A stretch of DNA of 64,000 nt. It comes from Terebella lapidaria. Lineage: Eukaryota > Annelida > Polychaeta > Terebellida > Terebellidae. Shown here piece by piece: positions 45,166-57,089 of this stretch. Under the pieces are notes generated by a model, which saw nothing but the letters and a program-made list of their open reading frames with translations, was not told where the DNA came from and made no database searches. The stretch spans positions 372,001-436,000 of the forward strand of contig OX424562.1 of the NCBI GenBank assembly GCA_949152475.1. The letters are read 5' to 3'. Position numbers and translations under genes: made by a program. Numbering within the stretch: the stretch's first letter is position 1; each line of letters opens with the position of its first letter.

Positions 45166-45383
45166 ATACCAATATTGGATATTAGATAATCAAACTGAAA
45201 ACAAGTGGTATTGAATTCAGAAACGACTTCAGAGATAGAATCTGGTCCTAGTAGAAATTTTATAATTTTTGGCACATGAATAAAGAGTGAATCGTGTGAA
45301 CTAATGTGATTTTCAAAGCATGTTAATATCTCCATTCCTTCCAAAGTTATGATGATTTATTCAAATTATTTCCAGCTGAATTT

Positions 45384-46370
45384 AACACCTAATTAAGTAT
45401 TATAATGAGTGTTCATGATGTCGCACCAGTATAACTATTTTAATTACTTACATGTTGGATGCTAAATCTGGATTCGATATATTATCACAAAATATATTGT
45501 TATGTGGTGTTGTAATGAAAAATATACCATAAATATGTGGAGTTGAACATCGCCATAGCAACGAGCCTGCCCATAGCAATGTCGTTGCCAGGGACCTTTA
45601 TTCATATTTGAAAAGATAAAAAAATTCTAAATTATCTAAAAAGATAAAATTATTTCATCTTCTTCATGAAAGACATACCCATTATTGTTTGTTTGGACCA
45701 AAAATTATCATATTCATGAAGTTTGGGCACATAGCAACCACCGTAACGGTTGTTAAGGCAGTATTTCGGACGTTGTCCCCTTGGTGAAGAACTCAGATAA
45801 TTAAATTCTGATAATTCTTAATGACAAATGTGACGAAATAGTTATTAATACTCAAAATGTAAATAAAAGGTCAAATATCACGCATTATTATATGCCTACG
45901 AAAATGCTACAATGGATTACACAGAGTGCAATCGGTCCGATATATTGCGGTATTGACCTCCTTCATATTGACCGGTGTCGCGCATAGCAACCGACGGTCT
46001 TTTGACGATTTCGTATCCATGCGGTGGTGAAATGACGTTTTGTAGTGCATGAAAATGTCCATAAAATTCTTTGCTTTCAGGGTCTAAAATGGCTAGGAAT
46101 GTCAGCATTTGTAATCATATCTCTCCCGTCTTGTGTGCATATCATGATGCGGCATATAATAATAAGTTAATCGACTGGATACAGTGTTTGAGGCCCTCGG
46201 TCGTGTCTGTGCCGCGGACGCACTCGCAAGCTCGTGCGTGCTACGGCCCAGACACGACCTCGGGCCTCAAATACTGTATCCAGTCAATTACCTATAATTA
46301 TATGTTACTAATTATCTTACAATACTGGTGTGACGTCATGAACACTCATTATAATACCTAATTAGGTGTC
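45384..46370. mobile_element. DNA transposon with 48-bp inverted repeats
   Basis: The terminal arms ACACCTAATTAAG…CACCAGTAT (45385-45432) and their inverse (46322-46369) match at about 45 of 48 positions. AATTT flanks both sides (45379-45383 and 46371-46375), a possible 5-bp target duplication. There is no transposase frame, so it is non-autonomous; the superfamily is not assigned. It contains the nested foldback at 46168-46290. Confidence 0.75.
46168..46290. repeat. Foldback repeat with nested hairpin
   Basis: 47-nt arms (TAATCGACTGGATACAGTGT… and its inverse) match at about 42 positions and enclose GCACTCGCAAGCTCGTGCGT, which folds again. It has the same long-stem-plus-inner-hairpin design as 19625-19725 but a different sequence. 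Confidence 0.85.
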
Positions 46371-46375
46371 AATTT

Positions 46376-46930
46376 TGGCGGGGAAAGTTGAGATATCGGC
46401 ATTATGTAAAAACTGCCTTAATCCATGCGTTGCACATGCCAAAATTAAGACAATTTCCATTACGACTGTACCCCCACTTCAACTTTAACACTAGCACTTT
46501 GTATTTCAACAATAACAATGGCACTATTACCCCATTTACCAGTAAATAACTCTGGCATACGCACATGCGAAACTTGCGTAATTCAATAACTCCAAGGTAG
46601 GGTACATTGGGGGAGCTAATATTGTTATGTAGGCACCAATACCGAGAGGAAACAGACCCGCAGTTTTCTTTTACGGGAATATAATGTTGAGGTTTTGCTA
46701 CTACCGCCAAATGCGAATAATAATTTCAAATCAGTTACTGTATGGACCTTCATATTGACATTCTTGTTTTCCTAATCATTTCGGAATACTTTCTTCCAAT
46801 TTATAATACAATTTATTGCAGTGAAACAAATTTAATTTATAAATGAAAAAAAAAAATTTTACCAGGCGTTCAAATATTTATTATGAATATAACTAAAGAC
46901 ATGATATGTATTTAATTACAACACAGAATC
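46376..46930. other. No gene seen
   Basis: AT-rich sequence with a short minus-strand frame (46402-46710) that has no motif. Nothing else is recognised. Confidence 0.4.
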
Positions 46931-48059
46931 AAGGCCATGAAACGCCGGGGCTCAGTCGTGATACAACGGCATTCACTGTGTGGACATCGTGATACTGCCG
47001 GCTACAACCGTGTTGCTCCGGCATTGGCCGTCATACGCCGGGGTACAAAGTGCTTGTCACCGTCAAGTGCCGTGTTGACGCCGGCATGATCCGGGATATT
47101 GAATGGTGTTCCGGGATGACCTCCGGAGTACATCTGCGTTCGCCGTGTTGACATCGTGTTGGTGACGGCTACCACTGGGGCTACACCTTCACACCAGCGA
47201 AACCGACTAACGGAACGCGCGTTCCCTCGATCAAAGATGGGGAACGGTAGGTTTTGCTTCGAGGAATTTTTCGGCCGACGCAGCGATTTAGGGCGATATG
47301 TGCAAGTGATCTATACATAAAACAAAATTATGGATTGGTTAGTCAGGTAAAGCACCTGCATTAGATAGTAATATGGGTGTATCGCGTCTAAAATGAGCTG
47401 ATAAGAAAACACGAAGATCAGCGGAACGCGATGGTCAACTTTGCAAACGATTAACGGAACGCAAAGAATTGACCTACGGAACGCGAAGTCATGAACATGA
47501 AATTTCCAGCTAAGAATTTATTTTCCGAACTGTATCCATGTTTGTTCACTGTAGTGTTGAAGGTATATTTATATATTTCAGACATGGCAGTTGTTGACAG
47601 TGTTATGCACCAGGTAGGCCTATATTAGATGAAGGTCAAATTCAACAAAAAATATAATAATGAGGTGTTCCGTGCGTGACTATGAAATGCAGGCCTACGT
47701 AGTCCTATGCGAACATCACTGACATGAGCTTGAATGAGTTATTGTCATTTATAGCTTGAGAATTCAGATGGTGAGCCCCACTGTACGCAATTCATCATGC
47801 TATACATCATGTTACATGTATGTTATCTATGTTTATTTGATACCGTACCACACACCTCACAATATCTTAAGGTGGCTCGCTCCAAAGGGCAAAAGGGTTT
47901 ATTTGCTCAAAACAATGAATCAAATGTCAACATTTGGTATATTTGAGCACAAAACTGCCGAGAAAAGTATAGGTCACCGTGCGTTTTTTTCCGTTATGGA
48001 ACAATTTAGGCTGCGAACCTTGAGTACCGTTTTATAATGGAGAGTATAGGGAAAATACA

Positions 48060-49265
48060 AGTACATCGCACTTATATACAGTATTACCGGACAATCGTCA
48101 ATTTTATCGACATGAGTAATACATCATTTTGAAGGTAGAAAACTACCCTTACATATAAAACCAAAAAAAATTTGGGTCACCGTCCGAATTGTTGCGCTAA
48201 TTGCCATTTTTACTTGCAGAAATCTACGATTTACGGGAAAAGCGAAAATATATCGCACTTCTGTACAGAATAACCGAACAGTTATCAATTTTATCGCCAT
48301 GAGTAATACATCATTTTGAAGGTAGAAAACTACCCTTACATATAAAACCAAAAAAATATTGGGTAACCGTCCGAATTGTTGCGCTAATTGCCATTTTCGC
48401 TTGCAGAAATCTACGATTTAGGGGAAAAACGATAATATATCCCACTTCTATACAGTATTACCGAACAGTTATCAATTTTATCGCCATGAGTAATACATCA
48501 TTTTGAAGGTAGAAAACTACCCCTACATATAAAACCAAAACAATATTGGGTCACCGTCCGAATTGTTGCGCTAATTGCCATTTTTACTTGCCGAAATCTA
48601 CGATTTAGGGGGAAAACGAGAATATATCGCACTTCTGTACAGTATTACCGACAGTTATCAATTTTATCGGCATAAGTAATACAGCATTTGGAAGGGAAAA
48701 AACCACCCTTACATATAAAACCAAAAAAATATGGGGTCACCGCCCGAATTATTGCGCTAATTGCCATTTTAATTGCCGGAATCTATGATTTAGGGGAAGT
48801 ACAAGTATATATCGCACTTCTGTACAGTATCACCCAACAACGACCAGTTTTATAAGGATAAGTGATACATCATTTTGAAGAGAAAAATTACCCTTACATG
48901 TAACACCAAGAAAATATGGGTTCACGGTCTGAATTGTTGCGCTAATTGGCATTTTTATTTACCGGGACCTACGATTCAGGGGGAAAACAAGTATATATAT
49001 CGCATTTCTGTACAGTATTACCCAACAATCATCAATTTTGTCGGGGTGAGTAATACACCATTTTAAGGGGAAAAACTATCCTTACAAATAAAACCAAAGA
49101 AATATGGGGTCACAGTCCGAATTGTTGCGCTAATTGCCAATCTTGCTGGCTGGAATCTACGATTTGGGGTGAAAACGATATCGCATTTCTGTACAGTATT
49201 ACCCAACAGTCATTAATTTTATCGGCGTCAGTAATACATCATTTTGAAGGGAAAAAACCACCCTC
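48060..49265. repeat. Tandem repeat of about 187 bp, about 7 copies
   Basis: GTAATACATCATTTTGAAGG recurs at about 48115, 48303, 48490, 48676, 48862, 49050 and 49231. Each unit also has GAATTGTTGCGCTAATTGCC and CTACGATTTAGGGG. Copies diverge towards the right. It lies inside the DNA transposon 47190-52754. Confidence 0.9.
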
Positions 49266-49359
49266 AAATACTTAGTATAGAATCAATCATTCTGAAATGT
49301 GGTACGATGGTAGATGCTGCCATTATCATTCCAAGTTTCGTCCAGATTTGGGGAAAGGA

Positions 49360-50230
49360 ATTGACGCCATGACGTAAAATACGTCCACCCCGTCACACCT
49401 AGCTTGTGTCTTTACAGTGTCCTAAACTGTCAAAATTTGAAGGACGCCGAGGGTCGCCGCGAAAACCCAAATAGTTTTTCAGTTACCCGTCATATCAGGG
49501 TCCTGTGGTCTGCGACATTTTCGTTTAGATGACGTCAAATGTCCCCATGGCGTCTCCACGGCATCCCCATAGCACCACGACCTTACTGCGTCTCTGAACT
49601 GTCTACTGAGTCAGCACGACGTCCACATGACGATTTCCGGTGAACCCGGAATTATGTGAGTGCAATCATGAGTTCACGTTCTTACCATGTTCATCGCGAC
49701 TCTACGACGACAATAGGGCGTACTGCGAGTTCCTACCACGTTTCTATAACAAACACAGCTACCCATGATGACCTCACTACGTCCTGAAAATGAGGTCCAG
49801 GACGCCGAGCCTTGGCATTTACTTTTAACATGTTTAAAGTAGTCGCCATCTCTCTGCGACCTTAGTTATCCTGTGCGTCCCCACGGCGACTTCCTAAATT
49901 CTCAGCACGACTATGGTGCCCTGATCGCGTCATGGGTCGCCGTAGGAACGCAGTAAGAACGCCAGTCCGGTTTGACGGAAAACTCATTTGAAAAATGCTC
50001 AAAGTTGTGGCAATCGCTAGCTCTGCGTTCTGCTCTGCGACCTTCAGCATTCTATGGGTCCCCATGGCGACTTTATGCATTCTCACTACGACCTCACGCC
50101 GCCTATGGCGTCGCTATCGGGTCCTTGATCGCCGTCAGAACGCAGTAAGAACCCAAGCTCAGTGTGACGGGGGTATAAGGGGGTTCTGTCCGATACTTTT
50201 CCGGCATGACAGTCCAGGAATGTAACTGAT
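49360..50230. repeat. Repeats of CCCCATGGCGAC / GAACGCAGTAAGAACGC type
   Basis: Two clear copies of roughly 185 bp (about 49855-49990 and 50038-50175) share CTGCGACCTT, CCCC(A/C)(C/T)GGCGACTT and GAACGCAGTAAGAAC; more distant copies lie to the left. No gene. The part from 50231 to 52440 is AT-rich with only short frames and no recognised domain. Confidence 0.6.
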
Positions 50231-52759
50231 GACTCGATGTAACTGATATAGGTCCGCGATTGTTCCGAGGTGATTTGATGATACGTGGTTGTAAATGATG
50301 TTCCTGAATGGACTGGTTAAGGTTCAGTACACAGTCACGTACAAAGGTTTTGGAATGACATTTGCCGGGGTCATCTGGGATGGCACAGTGCTATTTTACA
50401 GTTATGGGTGGTATGGGAATGTCCATGTTGTGTCTGAGGCACTCAATAACTCATGTCCTGTGTGGACGGGGGTGGTCCGTGTGGACATCGTGTTATGCTC
50501 AGGATCGGTCCATGACACTGATACATGCTAGTAAGGGCTCATTGATGTATTTCCACCATACATGCAGTGCTACTTGCGCGTATGCACCCGCGCATATCGC
50601 GAAAGTGGGTACATACTGGTCGAATATATATCAGATCAAAATCGTATCAAAACCCATGGACGATTGAAATAATTTGTTCAGCAATTTTTTTCCAGAACAT
50701 TATCTTACAGACGAATCCCTTATATTTATATTTTATCTAAAACTATTTTAGATCCACCTATATCTATCCAGAGACTACCAAATTTAATAATATGTAAATC
50801 ACATGTTTAAACTGCCGCTAGTTTTTCTCGTTTTGCATGTTTTCATTTATTTTGGTTTATCGTTTGTAATGGTATCTATGTTCTGTAATTATATGTATCT
50901 TTCATGGTCACCATGGTCTCCTCTGGTGTCCAATGTATGTTCCTTTGATTTTGTTGTTGGTGTATGTAGAATAAAATTTCTATATTCGCTACTTTTTGGA
51001 GATTGACGTAATTAGTGCGCGTTCTTATTGTGAAGGGCAGTGAACTGCATGGATAATGTCATTGTGGAATTATGGCGAATTATGACTGTAGATAACATGT
51101 TGCACAAAACGTAGGCCCACATGATTATTCCGCAAGAAAAAAACAGGCATCCGCTTTTGATACGGCACTCGGCTTTATTCGACTCATATGCGCACTTTCT
51201 CAGTATGCGCGCATTTCATATAGAATCCATGCATCAAAAGTGAAACACGGCTAAAGTGATCGCTTATGGAAAACCCAATTGTGGCGTTGTGCCATATTTG
51301 GGCATATCGATTGGCACCTGGGGCGTTGATTGGTAAAACACACGAGGACCGCTCCTATAAGCACGCTGTAAAGTTAACTACTTTAACTGGACTTTACAAA
51401 CAGATATGTACATTCAAAATATTATGTCCAGAGTGTGCTTTGCTGTACACTGAGGAATGGAATGAGACAATTACTATTAAATGGAAGTGCTTGATTTCAA
51501 CCACACGCGAAATATTATTGATATTCTAATATCAGTGAGATTTTGTGATGAGTGTAGTACGTTAAGTGGACATTGCCTATAGGCCTTCAATTATAACTGA
51601 CTACAATGCATTTTACATGAATGTACATAAGTTTTCCATGGTATCGTCGTAAGGAAAATTTACAGTTCTCATGTTTTTCAACACAGTAGCGGAATAGGGT
51701 GCTGACTTATTCGTACCGACCGGTACTTGGTGGACAGTAATATATCAGGCTGGTTTTTCTGCAAGTACACACATTTTCATATCACTATTACAATGTCATG
51801 AAATGTTAAATAGATCATGGCTAACCATGAAACGTTTTTGTATCGGTATAACATTTTTGTGCATGGGGCAATTTTCAGTGCAGATCATTTTTCGTGTTTA
51901 TAAATCAAGGTCAAAGCTTATAATTCTAAGCTGAATTGTCATTCCACAATGACTGTCAATATGTTCATAATACTAATTTCAACCATTACAGTACTGATCT
52001 GGAAACCATTCTGGTTATTTTATGCTCTTTTCGGTCTATATTTATAAAGTAATACAAACCATATACTATTTCGAAACATATGGCATATACATGTAGGGAT
52101 ACTAGTGATTGAGAAAATAAATTCCGAAGGTGAAAATTTTTCGGCATAAAAATGACCAGTAAAACGCCAAAAGCAAAAACGAACAAGAAAAAACACAGAA
52201 TATTGGGAATTTTAGGCCTGCAATATTTATATATTCCAGGGAGAAAATTGGCATTCGTGTTGAAATGTTCTTCGAACACGATACATTTCCTAAATTGAGA
52301 AATGATAGTAAAACATCATAATGTTCCTAATTTTATAGTGAGGAATCCTCTTCGACGTTATGAAAGAAACACATGTGTGCATAACAGTTATTTTCACCTA
52401 TTTGTTGTCACATATTGGTTTATTTATTTATTTCATGCAACATGGTTTTGCGCGTTCCGTTCATCGGGACATAAATTGTCTGGCGCTTTCCGTAAATCAT
52501 TGTAGTGCGTTCCGTTAATCAGTGCGGGTTTTCAGCGATAAGAAATATTCATTGTTTATGCGTTTTAAGTGGCACACAACCTGTTTATAATGTCTGCTGT
52601 CCGGAGTAATATGTTCTTCATCTACATACAACACAAACCATACAAATAACGTGAAATATTCATGTTCTTCGGCAAAACAAATCGAAGCAAAACCTCCTGC
52701 TCGCCATCTTTGATCGAGGGAACGCGCGTTCCGCTAGTCGGTTTCGCTGGTGTGACCTT

Positions 52760-52945
52760 GATTTGCCGTGATGTGCCGTCCTACCGTCGGCTACAATACA
52801 CACCGGGGTGAAACGGGATGATTTTTGTGAAAAAGACATGCCGGTCAATGCCGGAGCATCCCGATCTTGGAGGCCCAGCTGCCGTGCTTTACCGTGTATT
52901 GTCGCAGTACACCGGCCTCATATGGGACTGGGGCTTAACATAAAA
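52760..52945. repeat. Right part of the CCGTGTTGACGCCG-type repeat
   Basis: It continues directly from 47184 once the inner transposon and one ACCTT copy are discounted. It is rich in GCCGTG/CACCGG words and ends near ATATGGGACTGGGGC, the inverse of the word at 44851. From 52946 to 53280 nothing is recognised. Confidence 0.55.
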
Positions 52946-53282
52946 CAAAGCGAAGCTACCTTCAGAGTGGAGTCCTCTGCCATCTGTTTGACATTAAATC
53001 CTGATCTTTCCAAGTATTCTTGGCCTTGGCATTCTGGGTGGTCCTTCGCCCGCACTTGTATCTTCAGGGGCGCTCTGCAAGGTGTCAACATAAATATTGT
53101 AACTGACTTTCCTATTATGGTTAGCCGAAATTGTTGTCGGTTTGTGTTTTAACATGTTTATGATATATCATTGTGAATTCTTACTGTTATCTGTTGTTAT
53201 ACCGATTAGAAGAGTTTAGAACGATTTTGTGGGCTCTACAACGTTGAGTTTTGTATCGGCCTAGGCCATGTTGTTATTTTCT

Positions 53283-54190
53283 TTTTTTTAGGTTACCGGA
53301 CCTTTGGTCCGATAACCTATCGCCGTGGCGTTGCGTCCGTCGTCCGTCCGTCCGTCCGTCGTCCGTTCACATTTTTATCTTTAAAGTTTACGGTCGAATA
53401 TTTCTGAAATTTTGCAAAAAAATACCTAAAAATATTTCCAGGAAAGTGTTTTTTTAGTTTTCCGATTTACGCATTTTTTTCAAAATGGCGGCCGTTTTCG
53501 ATGAAAAATGCTTGATTTTGGACTTTGGTGGCCATTTTCTCAAAAACTTTTCAGCAACTTTTTTTCTTTTTGATACACAACACTCCTCATATATGTACTC
53601 CTGTGATGTGTATAAGTTTCGTTGCGCTTGAATCGCTCGAAGTGGGCCATTTCGGGCCAAACTCGGCCCAGATGGGACTTTCCCATGTTAAATTCTCTTA
53701 TGCTTTATAATGGGACACATTATGCCTTATATCTCGCTTATTATCGACTTTAGAGCTTGTGAATCAATTATGAACATATAGGAAATGATATATGCAGATT
53801 ACTGTCATGAGCTTGAATTTGACCTTTGACCTCATTTTCAAGGTCACGGGACAAAATGGCTAATATCTCACTTATTATCGATTTTACAGCTTTGGGATCA
53901 ATAGTGAACATATAGGAAATGATATATGCTGAATATTCTGGTGACCTTGAATTTGACCTCTGACTTCATTTTCAAGGTCAAGAGCACAAAATGGCTAATA
54001 TTTCGCTTATTATCGACTTTACAGCTCAGGAATCAATTGTGGACATATAGGATATACGCTGAATCAATTGCGAACATATAGGAAATGATATATGGTGGAT
54101 ATTTTCACGACCTTGAATTGACCAATGACCTTGTTTTTAGGGTCACCAGACAAAAGACTAAGATCTAAAATATATATTGTCCGGTAATCT
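53283..54190 (-). repeat. Family A repeat, inverted copy
   Basis: It begins (as its 3' end) with T-run, AGGTTACCGGACC-TTT-GGTCCGATAACC hairpin and GTCCGTCC tail (53283-53370), then the family body, then about three to four 134-bp AGGTCA units (53730-54190). This mirrors 42640-44745 and shows that the units belong to the mobile family. Confidence 0.85.
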
Positions 54191-55145
54191 TTCTTAACCC
54201 TTGGGCTACTTTTTTAAAAATGGCGGCCGTTTTCGTCGAAAAACGGTCAATTTTGGACTTTACCGGCCATTTTCTCAAAAACTGTCTGATCAGATTTGAG
54301 ATTTTTGTTTCAAAAGATTCCCCGTATGTTTGGTTGCCCTTGAATCGCCGGTCTCCGTGTGGTGGCCATTTTGAATTTTTGACGAGTCAGCGAAAAAAAA
54401 AATTTTCGCCCCAAATCGCATTACTATCTATTTTAGGCCATTTCTAGGCAAAAAAAATTTGTCACCTTTTTAAAAAAATGTTTGGACTTAGAAAATTTTC
54501 TGCACTTTCTTCCTTCATAATGGGAGCTGCCAGGACTGTACTCATAGAACGCTTGAAAATAGAGCTTAGAAATTGGCACTTTCAAATGGGAAGTCATATA
54601 TGGCGCTTTGTGTGGTGACCTTGCATTTGACCTTTGATGACCTTGAAAGGTAAAAACAGCCATTTTGGAGTGAAAAAATGCCCAGATTTGCCTCTACAGA
54701 TGAAATGCTTGTAGATAGAGCTTCAGATTGCATTATGAGTATATAGGAAGTCATATATGGAACAACTGATGATGAGCCTGAGCTTGACCTTGGATGACCT
54801 TGAGTGCTTAATGTCCGATGTGAAATGTGTATATTAGCCAGTGAGGATTAAACACTTGCACATACAAATTAAGATTGTGTATAAGCTTACAAGAAGTCAT
54901 GTATTTATAGCACACCTTTTGGTGACCTTGAATTTGACCTTGAAGCCCAAATCTCACCTTCTGGCCTGACCTGAAAATACTAGTTGATAGAGCTTTTATG
55001 TTTGTATTATGAAGTCACATGCAGCATACCTAATGATGACATTGCAGTTCACAAACATGACCTTGATTGGTAAATCTGTCACCTGCAATGCCTAAAACAA
55101 AAAAAAATTGTCTGGTAACCTGTCTTAGCCCTTGGGCAAATTTTT
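54191..55145 (-). repeat. Family B repeat body without end
   Basis: ATGGCGGCCGTTTTCG and CTGTCTGATCAGATTTGAGA segments followed by several TGACCTTG(A/C)ATTTGACCTT words spaced irregularly (54617-55060). It resembles 17800-18740 in reverse. Confidence 0.7.
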
Positions 55146-55590
55146 TAGCTTACCTTTGGGCCAATAAGCTATTGTCATGGTATTTCGTCCGTCGTCCGTC
55201 CGTCGTCCGTCCGGGTGTGTAACTGTCAATTTTTTTTGATTGAATCGTTTTTGCCTATTTGGCGGCCATTTTTGATGACAAATTGCCAATTTTGGACTTT
55301 GGAGGCCATTTTCTCAAAAACTGTCTGATCAGTTTTGAGATTTTTGTTTCGAAACATTCCTCTCATGTACCTTTATGACGTGTATAAGTTTCGTTGCCCT
55401 TGAATCGCCGATCTGCGAGTGGCAGCCATTTAGATTTTTTGACGGGTCAGCGAAAAAAACATTTTTTGTCCCAAATCAGGTCACTATTCGTTTTGAGCCA
55501 TTTCTAGCAAAAAAAAATGTATTTTTTTGGCCATTGAAAAATTTTTAATGGGGAGCTGTGCGGAATAAACTCATGGAAGACTTCAAAATG
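55146..55590 (-). repeat. Family B repeat, inverted copy with end
   Basis: The hairpin-type end TTTAGCTTACCTTTGGGCC-AATAAGCTATTG and a CGTCCGTCCG tail (55146-55215) are followed by the family B body (GGCGGCCATTTTTGATG, CTGTCTGATCAGTTTTGAGA). Confidence 0.8.
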
Positions 55591-55599
55591 TCCACAATT

Positions 55600-56450
55600 G
55601 ATTCCTAAGCTGTAAAGTCAATAATAAGCGAGATATTAGCCATTATGTCCTGTGACCTTGAAAAAGAGGTCAAAGGTCGAATTCAAGGTCATAGCAATAT
55701 TCAGCATATATCATTTCCTATATGTTCATAATTGATTCCTAAGCTGTAAAGTCGATAATAAGCTAGCTATTAGCCATTTTGTCCTGTGACCTTGAAAATT
55801 AGGTCAAAGGTGAAGTTCAAGGTCATGACAATGTTCAGAATATATCATTTTCTATATGTCCACAATTGATTGCTAAGCTGTAAAGTTGATGAAAAGCGAG
55901 ATATAAGCCATTTCATTCTCTGACCTTGAAAATGAGGTCAAAGGTCAAATTCAAGGTCATAGCAATATTCAGCATATATCATTTCCTATCCGTTCATAAT
56001 TGATTCCTAAGCTGTAAAGTCGATAATTAGCGAGATATTAGCTATTTTGTCCCGCGACCTTGAAAATGAGATCAAAGGTCAAGTTAAAGGTCATGACAAT
56101 GTTCAGAATGTATCATTTTCTATATGTTCACAATTAATTGCTAAGCTGTAAAGTCGATTAAAAGCGAGATAATAGCCATTTTGTCCTGTGATCCTGAAAA
56201 TGAGGTCGAAGGTCAAATTCAATGTCATGGCAATAATCTGCATATATCATTTCCTATATGTCCACAATTGATTCCTAAGCTGTAAAGTCAATAATAAGCG
56301 AGATAATATCCATTTTGTGCTCTGACCTTGAAACTGAGGTCAGAGGTCAAATTCAAGCTCGCGATAATATTCAGCATATATCATTTCCTATATGTCCACA
56401 ATTGATCCCTAAGCTGTGAAATCGATAATAAGTGAGATATTAGAAGAGGA
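55600..56450 (+). repeat. Array of six 134-bp AGGTCA units
   Basis: TGACCTTGAAA-type starts at about 55654, 55788, 55922, 56056, 56190 and 56324, exactly 134 bp apart. No family A body is attached; the array is cut at 56450-56460 by the start of the next element. Confidence 0.9.
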
Positions 56451-57089
56451 AATTTCACACAGGGTGGAAACGTAGTACAGACTTTTTCTGTCGAATGATA
56501 TGGCTTCATAATGGTCTAAGACAACCTTTTTCAGAGGGTGTGTAAAATTTTCTCCTAGGCTAACTTTTTTATGGCCTTTTTCAAAATGGCCGACATCAAA
56601 AATTTGGTATTTTAGGAAAAAATCAAAATTATCCTCCTGGCATGATGCTTTTGGTCTGTTAAGGTGACATTTAGTTATATCGGGATAAATTCTTCATAAC
56701 AATACTAATAAGACCGATTCAAACGCCCCGAAAATTGAAAAAAATCCAAGATGGGATATGAGGATTTCAAATATATAACCAGTTTCGTGATTGGATGGTT
56801 TGAAGCTGCTCAGAATCCAAGATGGCTGCCAAATTTAGCCCGATTTCGCAAATAAGCACCAATGACCGTCATATATATCAAGATAACAAGCCAACTCTGG
56901 TGGCCAGTCCCTGGCTTCGGGGTATAAGGGTGTTACTTGAAGAAATACTCTCGTGTGTAGATGGTGACTGGCCAATTTAGAGGTGTTCAAAGGCAAAGAT
57001 AACCATTAATTAATGTGAAACATGTAAACGAACCCGTCTAATAGCACCCACTTGCAAAAATCAACAGAATCAACCACTATTAGACAGAA

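Larger units (their letters stand above)
47190..52754. mobile_element. 5.57-kb DNA transposon, CAC-type inverted repeats
   Basis: The terminal 51-bp inverted repeats (CACACCAGCGAAACCGACTA…) match at 50 of 51 positions, and ACCTT is duplicated on both sides (47185-47189 and 52755-52759). Inside each end, copies of a word like TTAACGGAACGC point inward from both sides (left at about 47205, 47409, 47450, 47474; right at about 52442, 52479, 52505, 52725), as expected for transposase binding sites. No transposase frame was found, and the interior holds a 187-bp tandem array and GC-rich repeats, so it is non-autonomous. CAC ends with a 5-bp duplication recall Transib/RAG-like elements, but the assignment is open. 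Confidence 0.88.

Noticed and set aside
51986-52279. Minus-strand frame with a hydrophobic segment (NILCFFLFVFAFGVLLVIF), considered as the missing membrane anchor of the sulfotransferase
   Set aside because: It has no ATG at a plausible place, no matching splice donor was found, and it lies inside the DNA transposon 47190-52754.
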